Notes under the pieces: model-generated
The model's input: the letters and a program-made list of their open reading frames with translations, nothing else
Databases searched by the model: none
What the model was told of the DNA's origin: nothing
Translations under genes and position numbers: made by a program
Assembly (NCBI GenBank): GCA_017548545.1
Contig: JAFYZW010000156.1
Location: 1 to 64,000, forward strand
DNA from: Bacteroidales bacterium
GTDB taxonomy: Bacteria; Bacteroidota; Bacteroidia; Bacteroidales; UBA3663
Reading direction: 5' to 3'
DNA length: 64,000 bases
Shown here: piece by piece, positions 19,001 through 27,072 of the stretch
Layout: each line of letters begins with the position of its first letter
Position numbering within the stretch: position 1 is the stretch's first letter

Positions 19001-19236
19001 ATATCGACACTCTTGATCGGCATGAGATAGGTGCCACCGAGACCATTCTGTGCCATTGCCTCAAGATCGGTCGTAATACCATCTTTGGTGACAGCGCCAT
19101 ACATCCAATACCAAAAGCACCAAGGCTTGGCATCAAAATTGTCGGGGTTCTTGAAATTATCGGAAACATCTGCCCAAGCAGACTGAATGACAAATAATGT
19201 CAAAAGAAGGATAGATAATGGTCGGTGGGTATTCAT
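16021..19236 (-). CDS. GH106-type alpha-L-rhamnosidase, secreted
   Basis: The start is placed at MNTHRPLSILLL, which gives a proper signal peptide ending QSAWA. An upstream in-frame ATG would add 37 residues encoded by a 9-bp repeat. The mature protein has about 1050 residues. The N-terminal catalytic region carries the family-like signature WFWYWMYGAVTKDGITTDL-type block and GLGGTYLMPI. A Glu-rich central part (SAENVCPTMV, IIQAEGCTEL) follows, and a C-terminal galactose-binding-like beta-sandwich (YLKLNNINNLASVNLNG, then EGENRLVLEVVNTWSN). GH106 enzymes release L-rhamnose from rhamnogalacturonans. It stands alone between hisG and valS with a terminator on each side. The family call rests on recalled motifs. 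Confidence 0.75.
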   Translation of the reverse strand: MNTHRPLSILLLTLFVIQSAWADVSDNFKNPDNFDAKPWCFWYWMYGAVTKDGITTDLEAMAQNGLGGTYLMPIKSVDMNPSLGGSIHQLSPQWYEMVDWAMQEADRLGLKLGMHICDGFALAGGPWISPEESMQKVVMTAIDDTTGTTIGYYSIPLKYLKGEQIFGTIPSTKPDPESISNATISGEGEDLKIDTLKGGFSAKKPFVIEYKFPKSITVSALELILPATQFQAHRMDVYASADGLNFEHVKQLIPARTGWQNYDYNTTHAIPTTQARIWRFTWTPEGSPVGSEDLDHAKWSPSLKVNEIRFHAAPRINQWEGKAGLVWRISSTEQNTVADEDYIPLSQIREYASRYSINTKDKSRFYFRIASTSTGQVNATGGDGRGLECDKFNRAAIQKQLNHWFNSHFYAPVPGRDSLEHLDLARRVLKYMHVDSWECGSQNWSANFAEEFKTRRGYDITDYLPLMVGLPIANEETSERVLRDVRITINELIDDIFFDELRRNADEMGCQLSAENVCPTMVSDGMSHFRYADLPMGEFWLNSPTHDKINDMLDAISGAHVYGKRIIQAEGCTELRGVFDEDPAMVKPLIDRNFCLGINRLFYHVYCLNPNPRLRPGMTLDGIGFFFQKGNTWFEEASELTKYLTRCQYLLQMGRPVVDIAVYTGQEMPRRAFQPDRLVPMLPGIFGPERVESEKLRLANVGVPVVERPVGVKYVKNTLVAEDWINPLHGYQYDSFNEEALNKCHVQHGQFTFDCDGDVAPIYSLLVLPTAHQMDPDCLPLSDQAMKKIEELENQGVNILSAKELPWSEPTFEALGLKRDINYLPEGVAYCHRSSSFAEIYFLSNQTSSLVVMRPEFRDAKGRMAELWNPLDGSIRKMKEEIVLQPYGSVFVVFPVTPTNDEMLSRPFVNEKSPAKILVLNTPWLLHFHDTNISLTSDTLFDWSKSDIDAVRYYSGHVTYTTTFNLDSLSEVNGNLYLKLNNINNLASVNLNGQDCGIAWTAPYEVEISDALQEGENRLVLEVVNTWSNAIQGHDEGKDPFPNIWTYARYRKKSPDLLPAGLFGPVEIVHK

Positions 19237-19272
19237 GGGGATAAGAAATAATGAAATTTTGCTGTTTAATTT

Positions 19273-19317
19273 TCTAGAGATTCTAGAGTTTCTAGATACT
19301 CTAGAGAATCTAGAACA
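19273..19317. repeat. Five 9-bp tandem repeats TCTAGAnnn
   Basis: TCTAGA occurs five times at exact 9-bp steps (19273, 19282, 19291, 19300, 19309), with variable triplets between. Each hexamer is itself a palindrome. The array fills the gap between the valS terminator and the GH106 start, in the GH106 leader. Confidence 0.9.
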
Positions 19318-19352
19318 AAATGAGGTGGTAAGGTCAATCCTCACCACCTCAT
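19312..19352 (-). terminator. Terminator after valS
   Basis: A 14-bp stem (ATGAGGTGGTGAGG with its complement, one wobble pair) and a 5-nt loop is followed by TTTTGTTC on the minus strand. It starts 4 nt after the valS stop codon. Confidence 0.85.
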
Positions 19353-19356
19353 AAGT

Positions 19357-22128
19357 TTATGACTTGAGCGCAGCAATTGCCTCTTTGATGGCGGCAATCT
19401 TTTGCTCGGCATCAGCTTTCTTCTTTTGCTCGTTGGCTACAACCTGAGCAGGAGCACTATTGACAAATCGTTCGTTGCCAAGTTTCTTCATGACGCTTGC
19501 AAGGAAGCCTTCATTATACTTAAGGTCGGCCTCGAGTTTCTTGAGTTCCTCTTCGACATTGATGCTATCGCCAAGAGGAATTGCATATTCAGTGGTTCCA
19601 ACCATAAAGCTGGCGCAAATACCTCGTTTTTCGCTGACGAAATTGATAGCCGAAGTATTTGCGGACTTTTCGATGATGGCAGCGAGTAAGTTAGCCACAT
19701 TGTTCTTACCAGCATTGACAACAAGTAATTCGACTGCAGTCTTGGGAGACATCTGTTTCTGAGCACGGATGGTGCGAATACCAGCAATCACTTCTGTTAC
19801 GGCCTGGAAATCGGCAATCCATTTACGTTCCTCATCCGAAGGTTCCGTATATTTGGGAAGAGTCTGGAACATGATACTCTCACCTTTCTTACGCTCGGTG
19901 ATGTTCTGCCATAAAGCTTCAGAAATGAATGGCATGAACGGATGCAGCATCTTCAGCACAGTATCGAAATACTCAATGGTCTTATCGTATGTGATGCGGT
20001 CGATAGGTTCGCCATAAGCAGGCTTGATGAGTTCAAGATACCATGCAGAGAAGTCATCCCAGAATAACTTATAGACGAGCATCAAAGCTTCTGACAAACG
20101 ATACTTGCCAAAGAGGTCCTGCAATTCGTAGCCTACACTCTTGACTTTCGCATCGAACCATGTACATGCCTGACGGGAAGCTTCAGGCTGTGCAATATCA
20201 GCAACTGTCCATCCCTGAACAAGACGGAAGGAGTTCCAGATCTTGTTGTTGAAGTTACGTCCTTGTTCGCAAAGAGACTCATCGAAAAGGATGTCGTTGC
20301 CAGCAGGTGCCGACAACATCATACCCATACGTACACCATCGGCACCAAAGCGATCGATGAGATCAAGTGGATCGGGCGAGTTACCCAAAGACTTGGACAT
20401 CTTACGTCCCAACTTATCGCGCACGATACCTGTGAAATAAACATGGCGGAAAGGCATATTACCCATGTACTCGTATCCTGCCATGATCATGCGAGCAACC
20501 CAGAAGAAAATGATATCGGGGCCAGTAACAAGATCGGAGGTTGGATAATAATACTGGATCTCCTTGTTGTTGGGATCAAGAATACCATTGAATAGCGAAA
20601 TAGGCCAAAGCCAACTAGAGAACCAAGTGTCAAGAGCTCCTTCGTCCTGGATAAGATCCTCAGCCTTAAGATTTTCATAGCCAACAATTTTCTGGGCTTT
20701 TGCCAAAGCCTCTTCACGAGTGGGAGCAACGACATATTTCTTGTCCTCGTCCTTGACATTTTCCTGACCTGGCAAGAAATATGCAGGAATACGATGACCC
20801 CACCATAACTGGCGACTAATACACCAGTCCTTGATATTCTCAAGCCAGTTGCGATAGGTCGATTTGTACTTGGCAGGATAGAACTGAATGTCGTCATTCA
20901 TCACAGGAGGAAGTGCGATGTCAGCAAAATGTTGCATGCTGATGAACCACTGCAAAGAGAGACGTGGCTCGATGGGCACATTGGTACGCTCGGAATAACC
21001 CACCTTGTTGTCATAGTCCTCTTCCTTTTCAAGCAAACCGGCATTGGTCATGTCAATCGTAATCTGCTTGCGACAGTCGAAACGATCCATTCCAACATAC
21101 AAGCCAGCTGCATCGCTTAATGTGGCATCGGGATTGAAGATGTCGATAGCCTCCAAGTCATATTTCTGACCCAATGCATAGTCATTTACATCATGCGCAG
21201 GTGTCACCTTCAGACAGCCTGTACCGAACTCAATCTCAACGTAACGATCCTCAATGATAGGAACAACACGATTGACCATCGGCACAATGACACGCTTGCC
21301 TTTGAGCCAAGTATTCTTTGGGTCCTTAGGATTGATGCAGACAGCCACATCTCCCATGATGGTTTCGGGACGGGTGGTAGCGACAACGGCATAACGACGG
21401 CCCTTCTCATCACGATGAATAACCTGACACTTTACAGTCGGGTCGAAAGGTTTGTCATTGTTACAAATAACGATAGCACCTGGCTCTTCACCATCTGTAC
21501 TGCCAGCAGGCTCATCAACATAATACTTCATGTAATAGAGCTTGGAATGCTCGTCGTGGTAGATAACCTCCTCGTCGGAAAGAGCTGTCTGACGCTCGGG
21601 GTCCCAATTCACCATACGCAGACCGCGATAGATGAGTCCTTTGTCATAAAGATCACAGAAGACCTTAATCACCGACTCAGAGCGTAATTCATCCATAGTG
21701 AATGCTGTGCGATCCCAGTCGCAGGAGCATCCCAGTTTGCGAAGTTGCTTAAGAATGATTCCGCCATGTTCGTCGGTCCAAGCCCAAGCATGCTTCAAGA
21801 ATTCATCACGAGTAAGGTCGGATTTCTTGATTCCCTGTTCAGCCAAGCGTTTGATAACCTTGGCCTCAGTGGCAATACTTGCATGGTCGGTGCCTGGTAC
21901 CCAACATGCATTCTTGCCTTCCATACGGGCACGACGCACCAAGATATCCTGTATAGTCTCGTTTAGGACGTGACCCATGTGAAGAACACCCGTCACGTTG
22001 GGTGGTGGGATTACCACAGTGTAGGCCTCACGGCCGTCGGGCTTGCTGCTGAACGCCTTGTTGTCAAGCCAATATTGATACCATTTGTCCTCTACTTCAG
22101 AGGGGTTGTATTTTGATGCTAATTCCAT
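19357..22128 (-). CDS. valS: Valyl-tRNA synthetase
   Basis: The ATG at [17 protein letters not shown] is preferred over a TTG three codons upstream, giving 923 residues. It is a class I synthetase with the HIGH-type motif HMGH in [13 protein letters not shown] near residue 55 and KMSKS in [11 protein letters not shown] large editing domain lies between them, and a C-terminal coiled-coil arm starts at about residue 860. It charges tRNA-Val in the cytoplasm. A strong terminator follows. Confidence 0.97.
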   Translation of the reverse strand: MELASKYNPSEVEDKWYQYWLDNKAFSSKPDGREAYTVVIPPPNVTGVLHMGHVLNETIQDILVRRARMEGKNACWVPGTDHASIATEAKVIKRLAEQGIKKSDLTRDEFLKHAWAWTDEHGGIILKQLRKLGCSCDWDRTAFTMDELRSESVIKVFCDLYDKGLIYRGLRMVNWDPERQTALSDEEVIYHDEHSKLYYMKYYVDEPAGSTDGEEPGAIVICNNDKPFDPTVKCQVIHRDEKGRRYAVVATTRPETIMGDVAVCINPKDPKNTWLKGKRVIVPMVNRVVPIIEDRYVEIEFGTGCLKVTPAHDVNDYALGQKYDLEAIDIFNPDATLSDAAGLYVGMDRFDCRKQITIDMTNAGLLEKEEDYDNKVGYSERTNVPIEPRLSLQWFISMQHFADIALPPVMNDDIQFYPAKYKSTYRNWLENIKDWCISRQLWWGHRIPAYFLPGQENVKDEDKKYVVAPTREEALAKAQKIVGYENLKAEDLIQDEGALDTWFSSWLWPISLFNGILDPNNKEIQYYYPTSDLVTGPDIIFFWVARMIMAGYEYMGNMPFRHVYFTGIVRDKLGRKMSKSLGNSPDPLDLIDRFGADGVRMGMMLSAPAGNDILFDESLCEQGRNFNNKIWNSFRLVQGWTVADIAQPEASRQACTWFDAKVKSVGYELQDLFGKYRLSEALMLVYKLFWDDFSAWYLELIKPAYGEPIDRITYDKTIEYFDTVLKMLHPFMPFISEALWQNITERKKGESIMFQTLPKYTEPSDEERKWIADFQAVTEVIAGIRTIRAQKQMSPKTAVELLVVNAGKNNVANLLAAIIEKSANTSAINFVSEKRGICASFMVGTTEYAIPLGDSINVEEELKKLEADLKYNEGFLASVMKKLGNERFVNSAPAQVVANEQKKKADAEQKIAAIKEAIAALKS

Positions 22129-22142
22129 TGTTAACAAATTTG

Positions 22143-22165
22143 CGGCGGGGCAATGTGTCCCGCCG
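22143..22165 (-). promoter_or_regulatory. GC-rich hairpin between the DUF349 gene and valS
   Basis: CGGCGGG and CCCGCCG form a 7-bp stem with a 9-nt loop, 15 nt before the valS start. There is no U tract after it, so it may be a weak terminator of the upstream gene or a leader structure of valS. Confidence 0.4.
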
Positions 22166-22180
22166 TATTAGTTAGTTTAA

Positions 22181-23968
22181 TTATTCGCCGTCTTCGATAC
22201 GTTTCTTCAATTCCTCGATCTCGGCCTTAAGTTCGTCCATCTTGCTTTGCATGAGTGCTACAAGACCATTGCCGCTCTTCGACTTGGCATTGAGGAATCC
22301 AAGGTTGTTCTCGTAAGTCTTAAGATCGTTCATCAGTCGTTCGAGCTTTCGCTGCAGTGAATTCGAATCTTTGATGTTTGTTACACGCTCCTTGAAGTTA
22401 TCGAGGCGACGACGCTGACCTTTCATATCGAGTTTGTCGAAGAAGAAATCAATCAGTTCCTTATACTTGGCTTGAAGTTTGTCCTTCTCCTTGAATGGAA
22501 CATGTCCGATCTCTGCCCACTGGTTCATCAGTTCGCGTACACCCTTGGCTGTAGCATTCTCGACATCATCCTTCATATTATTAAGGGCGAGGATAATCTC
22601 CTGTTTGCGCACGAAGTTAGCACGTTCGGTAGCACGTTCACCACCCACAGCATCTTCCTTGGCCTTGAAGAAGGCATCACAAGCCGACTTGAAACGCTCC
22701 CAGATTTGCTGGGAATACTTACGAGGAGCAGGACCGATGGTCTTCCACTCGTTCTGAAGGGCAATGAGCTGATCGGTGGTCTTACGCCAATCGGTGCTAG
22801 TGCTGAGTGCTTCGGCTCGTTCACAAAGGGCGATTTTCTTCTGAAGGTTGTCGGACTGCTCTCCACGTACGGACTTGAAGAATTCAGCTTTCTGATTGAA
22901 GAAATTGTCACATGACTGGCGGAAACGCTCGAAGAGTTGTGTGTTGACACGCTTGGAAGCAAAGCCAAGCTTACGCCATTCCTCCTGGAAGGCGAGGATA
23001 ACCTTTGTGGCGTCATCCCATCCCTTCACGCTGTTGATCTGCGAGAGATCAATAGCCTCGACTTTCTCGCAGATTGCAGTCTTGCCAACCTCATTGGCAT
23101 GCTCTTGTGCCTTGAGTTGTTCGAAATGTACCTGATGACGTTTGTTGATTTCGGTGGATGCAGCCTTGAAACGATTCCAGATTTCCTCGCGAACAGAGGG
23201 AGAAACAGGACCTATGATGCGCCATTGCTCATGCATCTCCTGGAGTTTGCGGAAAGCTTCGACGACATCGGGAGCCTGGGTAAGCTTTTCTGCCTCCTCA
23301 CATATCTGCAACTTGGCTTCAAGATTTTTGCGGAAATCATAATCACGAAGCTCCTTGTTGATTTTAAGGGCATCATAGAACTGCTCTGTCAACTGGGTAT
23401 AACGCTTCCAGAGTCCTGCGACCTCCTGTTGATCGACGGCACCAATTTCCTTAAACTGCTTCTGCAGCTCTTGGAATTCGTTGTACTTCTGCCCCACTTC
23501 TTCGGCATTGCCTGCAATGGTCTCCATCTTGTCCAGTATTTCGCGTTTCTGAACAAGATTATTGGCATACTCTTCATCGCGTGCCTTCACCATAGCTGCC
23601 CGAGCCTCCTTCTGAATATTGAGGAGGTCCTTGAGACGTGGTTCAAGTTCGTCGGGTTTGGATTCAAACGAAGCCGGATCGCCATTACCGTCAATGAAGG
23701 CCTGCATCTCGGCATCGGTCTCCTGCTGACGCATCTTGTAATAGAGCAACTTGAGATAATTCAATTCGCCTTTGACTGATTCGCTGGCAATGCCTGCAAT
23801 CTCAGCCATGCGTTCAAGAATCTCTGCTCGGCTTGCAAAAATCTTTTTTTCAACAGTATTCTCCGCTGATTCTGTTTCAGCAGTAGATTCAGCAACTTCA
23901 GGAGCTGCTGCGGGTTCCATAGGAAGTTCATTGTCTTCCATCTGGATAGGATCGAGGATCTCTGACAT
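22181..23968 (-). CDS. DUF349 repeat protein
   Basis: The protein has 595 residues. After an acidic, low-complexity N-terminus (rich in Glu and Ala) it consists of about five DUF349 repeats, each with a W-K or W-R core as in LWKRYTQLTEQFYDAL, EIWNRFKAASTEIN, QLFERFRQSCDNFF and QIWERFKSACDAFF. The C-terminal 60 residues are a predicted coiled coil. It is highly charged and predicted all-helical, with no signal peptide. The molecular function of this domain is not established to my knowledge. It probably has its own promoter (TACCTTTG on the minus strand at 24013-24020). Confidence 0.85.
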   Translation of the reverse strand: MSEILDPIQMEDNELPMEPAAAPEVAESTAETESAENTVEKKIFASRAEILERMAEIAGIASESVKGELNYLKLLYYKMRQQETDAEMQAFIDGNGDPASFESKPDELEPRLKDLLNIQKEARAAMVKARDEEYANNLVQKREILDKMETIAGNAEEVGQKYNEFQELQKQFKEIGAVDQQEVAGLWKRYTQLTEQFYDALKINKELRDYDFRKNLEAKLQICEEAEKLTQAPDVVEAFRKLQEMHEQWRIIGPVSPSVREEIWNRFKAASTEINKRHQVHFEQLKAQEHANEVGKTAICEKVEAIDLSQINSVKGWDDATKVILAFQEEWRKLGFASKRVNTQLFERFRQSCDNFFNQKAEFFKSVRGEQSDNLQKKIALCERAEALSTSTDWRKTTDQLIALQNEWKTIGPAPRKYSQQIWERFKSACDAFFKAKEDAVGGERATERANFVRKQEIILALNNMKDDVENATAKGVRELMNQWAEIGHVPFKEKDKLQAKYKELIDFFFDKLDMKGQRRRLDNFKERVTNIKDSNSLQRKLERLMNDLKTYENNLGFLNAKSKSGNGLVALMQSKMDELKAEIEELKKRIEDGE

Positions 23969-23990
23969 AATGGTAGATTTATTTAATATT

Positions 23991-24008
23991 CCGTTATATT
24001 TATAACGG
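23991..24008. promoter_or_regulatory. Perfect inverted repeat in the DUF349 leader
   Basis: CCGTTATA, two bases and TATAACGG form a perfect 8-bp inverted repeat just downstream of a TACCTTTG -7 box (24013-24020). It could be an operator or a 5' stem-loop. Confidence 0.45.
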
Positions 24009-24055
24009 CCCGCAAAGGTACAAATAATTATTGAATTACAGTTATTTTTTTTAAA

Positions 24056-24100
24056 AAAAATGATAAAAGAGGCGAAAAAAGCGCCTCTTTTATCATTTTT
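24056..24100 (-). terminator. Terminator after cas6
   Basis: A near-perfect stem of about 15 bp (ATGATAAAAGAGGCG with its complement, extended by A/T pairs) with an A-rich 7-nt loop lies 31 nt after the cas6 stop. T-rich sequence follows on both strands. Confidence 0.85.
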
Positions 24101-24130
24101 GGTGTGAATAGTTAGATTTTTTGAGGATAA

Positions 24131-24913
24131 TTACTTCTTTTTCTTAAGAAGTTCAATATAGCCGAAACCATAACAGATGTCATCACCCAGTCCACATACG
24201 TAGGCAAATTCCTGAAGAACCGGTGACATCTGAAGTCTGAACTTAAGCATATAACCCACCACTTTCTGTCGATGAGGAGTATCGGTGAATATGCTGACAG
24301 CCTTACGACGAGGTTGAGCTAAGAGTGTGAACTGAAAAGCTCTATCACCTTCATACGGACGTTTGTAGAAAGACTCCCAACGCTCAATAAGATCTTCAAT
24401 CATAAATTGCGAAAAGTACGGATTGTCGGGTGACAAATAATCCAGAGTATTATTAGGACGAAGAGCTTTGACAACAACCGGTGATATGGACTGATATTCC
24501 ATAACATCGTAGAAAGAAACTGGAGAAATGTCGTCGATAGCAGTAATCACAAAAGTAACCGCAGACTTACAGTCACCAATAGAGAATTGTTTCTCGAGCA
24601 ACTGCTGCGTGAGGAACGAACGTGTCTCGACTTCCGGCAAGAAAGATACCCAGAATTGTATTCGAGGTACGTTGACATAAAGTCGATCAGTCTCGACATA
24701 CACCTTTGGCACATAAAGGTTACTCAATGAATAAACTTTCTGACGAATGTTGTCGAGAGGACTAAGTCCATTGGCCGACAACCATTTCTCGTAGGCTTGC
24801 TTGTCAGATGTAATCAAACGATGAAAAGCAGCAGCCAACTCAAACTGATAGCTAATTGGAAGAATATTACCACTCACTAGTGGCAACACTTCAAGTGTAA
24901 TTTTAAGACGCAA
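24131..24913 (-). CDS. cas6: Orphan Cas6-type CRISPR endoribonuclease
   Basis: The protein has 260 residues with a TTG start, 29 nt after the rsmE stop. No in-frame ATG lies between. Cas6 features are the N-terminal MRLKITLEV strand, the helix YQFELAAAFHRLI carrying His31, and the C-terminal glycine-rich RNA-binding loop GLGDDICYGFGYIE, together with the RAMP-like layout. Cas6 cuts CRISPR precursor RNA within its repeats. No other cas gene and no CRISPR array are seen in the 64 kb, so this copy either serves an array elsewhere or has another RNA target. It appears co-transcribed with rsmE. Confidence 0.8.
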   Translation of the reverse strand: MRLKITLEVLPLVSGNILPISYQFELAAAFHRLITSDKQAYEKWLSANGLSPLDNIRQKVYSLSNLYVPKVYVETDRLYVNVPRIQFWVSFLPEVETRSFLTQQLLEKQFSIGDCKSAVTFVITAIDDISPVSFYDVMEYQSISPVVVKALRPNNTLDYLSPDNPYFSQFMIEDLIERWESFYKRPYEGDRAFQFTLLAQPRRKAVSIFTDTPHRQKVVGYMLKFRLQMSPVLQEFAYVCGLGDDICYGFGYIELLKKKK

Positions 24914-24942
24914 AGTGTAAAAAGATTTAGGAAAATGATTAA

Positions 24943-25644
24943 TTAAATATTATTAATAAGATGTACTGTGTGAACCGAGACCAACGCAGCAGTTTCGGTA
25001 CGCAGTCTTTGATCGCCAAGCGAAACAGGAAGAAAACCGTTTTGAATGGCATAGGATACCTCATCAGGACTGAAATCTCCTTCGGGTCCGATAAGGATAC
25101 GGACGTTACAGCCTTTATGCACTGAATGTGCTAAAAGATGTCGCGTCTGATCATCCATACAATGGGCAATAAACTTTTGACCGTCGAAAGGCTCCTCGAT
25201 GAAACGGTGGAAATCAGTCATCTCATCAATCTGTGGAATTGTAGCTTTCAGACTCTGCTTCATGGCAGAGATAGCAATTTTACGTAATCTGTCAGTCTTC
25301 AAATCCTTGCGTTCAGAGAATCTGCAACGTAGCGGAGTAAAACGATCAAGACCTAATTCAACCGACTTTTCGAGACACCATTCCATGCGATCAAGATTCT
25401 TGGTCGGTCCAATGGCTAACTCCACCTTATAAGGCAAGTGTTGTTCTTTCTGAACTGATAGAATCTCTATCCCGCAATGTTTAGGATGGGCAGAAGTGAT
25501 ACGGCAATGATACCACGTTCCATTTCCATCGACGATATCTATTTCATCACCTTCTGTATGTCGTAAAACACGCACAACATGTCCCGACTCTTCTTCTGGA
25601 AGGTCGGAACATGTCAGTATATCAGGTGAATAGAAGATAATCAT
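24943..25644 (-). CDS. rsmE: 16S rRNA m3U1498 methyltransferase
   Basis: The protein has 233 residues, normal for RsmE. It has the N-terminal PUA-like part (VVRVLRHTEGDEIDIVDGNG) and the SPOUT knot motifs IGPEGDFSPDEV and LGDQRLRTETAA that bind S-adenosylmethionine. It methylates N3 of U1498 in 16S rRNA. It precedes cas6 by 29 nt. Confidence 0.95.
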   Translation of the reverse strand: MIIFYSPDILTCSDLPEEESGHVVRVLRHTEGDEIDIVDGNGTWYHCRITSAHPKHCGIEILSVQKEQHLPYKVELAIGPTKNLDRMEWCLEKSVELGLDRFTPLRCRFSERKDLKTDRLRKIAISAMKQSLKATIPQIDEMTDFHRFIEEPFDGQKFIAHCMDDQTRHLLAHSVHKGCNVRILIGPEGDFSPDEVSYAIQNGFLPVSLGDQRLRTETAALVSVHTVHLINNI

Positions 25645-25699
25645 TTAAGTGAATAGAAATTGAAATGAGGATTAAGAAATAATTGATAAACGATTATTC

Positions 25700-27019
25700 T
25701 TAATGTTGTTGAGGAACGTGTTTATATTTGAAGAGGATTGCGAACAATACCGCAACCGTCAAAGCAAAGCATGCGAAGACAAACCAGCAAGTAGGCCAAT
25801 CGCCTAAAAGGTAATCGCCTTGCCAGGAGCAGAAATGATTAACTACCTCACCAGCAGCTAATGTTCCAACTGTTGCACCGATACCATTGGTCATCATCAT
25901 AAACAGACCTTGGGCCGAAGCTTTGATGTCTGGATCACATTCCTGATCAACAAAGATGCCACCCGAGACATTGAAGAAGTCAAAAGCAACACCATAGACG
26001 ACGCACGAAAGGATGAAGAGCAACACACCTGGCATCGCAGGATTACCCAATCCAAAGAACCCGAAACGGAAGACCCATGCAAACATCGACATAAGCATAA
26101 CAACCTTGATGCCGAATCGTTTGAGGAAGAATGGGATCATCAATATGCAGAGAGCTTCGCTAATCTGAGAAATAGAAGTAAGCAAGGTGGCATTGTTAGC
26201 CGCAAACGAGGAAGCGATGACAGGATCGGCACTGCCCTTGAAACTTGTGATAAACGGGCCGGCATAGCCATTGGTAACCTGCAAACTCATTCCCAACAAA
26301 GCAGAGAAGATGAAGAACAATGCCATCTTTTTTGTCTTGAAAAGCTTGAAAGCATTCAGTCCCAACGCCTCAACAAGAGAAGTCTTTTCTTTCTTAGCAC
26401 CAAGCTTGCATTCCGGTAAGGAGAAGCTATAGAGGAAAAGTACCATGCTAAGAATACCAGACACAAAGAACTGCATATAGGTATATTGGAACTTGTATGC
26501 ATTGTCAGCAAAGGTGAAGAAGAACGAACCTTCTTCCCATACGGCACAATTGACGAACCACATGGTTGCGATGAAGCCAATAGTTCCCAAGACACGGATA
26601 GGCGGAAAGTCCTTGACGGTGTCCATTCCTCTTTCTTTCAGAATTGTAAATGCAGTGGTGTTGGCCAGAGCAATTGTAGGCATGAAGAATGCAACACTCA
26701 TAGTATATGAAGCGATGAACAAGCCCTTGTTGGGAAGTTCATTGCCAAAACCGGCCTGAACACCCATATACCAACAACCCAACATAAATCCACCGGCGAG
26801 CAAATGGCAAATACCAAGAAGACGCTGAGGCTGGATATACTTGTCAGCCACAATGCCCATCAATGTAGGCATAAAGATTGATACGATACCTTGAATGGCA
26901 TAGAACCAGGCAATATTCTCGCCAAGTCCTGCCTTTCCAAGATAGTTGCCCATACATGTGAGGTAGGCACCCCAGACAGCGAACTCCAAGAAGTTCATCA
27001 CTGCCAAACGTATTTTCAT
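25700..27019 (-). CDS. Nucleoside permease, MFS NupG/XapB type
   Basis: The protein has 439 residues with about 12 hydrophobic segments. The N-terminus (RLAVMNFLEFAVWGAYLTC), the loop GIVADKYIQPQRLLG and the segment FFNVSGGIFVDQECDP are typical of the nucleoside:H+ symporter family. It should import nucleosides across the inner membrane. It has single-gene spacing from rsmE downstream (55 nt) and follows the DUF4301 terminator. Confidence 0.85.
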   Translation of the reverse strand: MKIRLAVMNFLEFAVWGAYLTCMGNYLGKAGLGENIAWFYAIQGIVSIFMPTLMGIVADKYIQPQRLLGICHLLAGGFMLGCWYMGVQAGFGNELPNKGLFIASYTMSVAFFMPTIALANTTAFTILKERGMDTVKDFPPIRVLGTIGFIATMWFVNCAVWEEGSFFFTFADNAYKFQYTYMQFFVSGILSMVLFLYSFSLPECKLGAKKEKTSLVEALGLNAFKLFKTKKMALFFIFSALLGMSLQVTNGYAGPFITSFKGSADPVIASSFAANNATLLTSISQISEALCILMIPFFLKRFGIKVVMLMSMFAWVFRFGFFGLGNPAMPGVLLFILSCVVYGVAFDFFNVSGGIFVDQECDPDIKASAQGLFMMMTNGIGATVGTLAAGEVVNHFCSWQGDYLLGDWPTCWFVFACFALTVAVLFAILFKYKHVPQQH

Positions 27020-27035
27020 AATTCTTATGATACTT

Positions 27036-27069
27036 AAAATTGGGCGTCGTGGTGACGACGCCCAATTTT
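27036..27069 (-). terminator. Terminator after the DUF4301 gene
   Basis: A perfect 15-bp stem (AAAATTGGGCGTCGT and its complement) with a 4-nt loop starts 4 nt after the DUF4301 stop. The symmetric A/T ends could let it work on both strands. Confidence 0.85.
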
Positions 27070-27072
27070 TAA

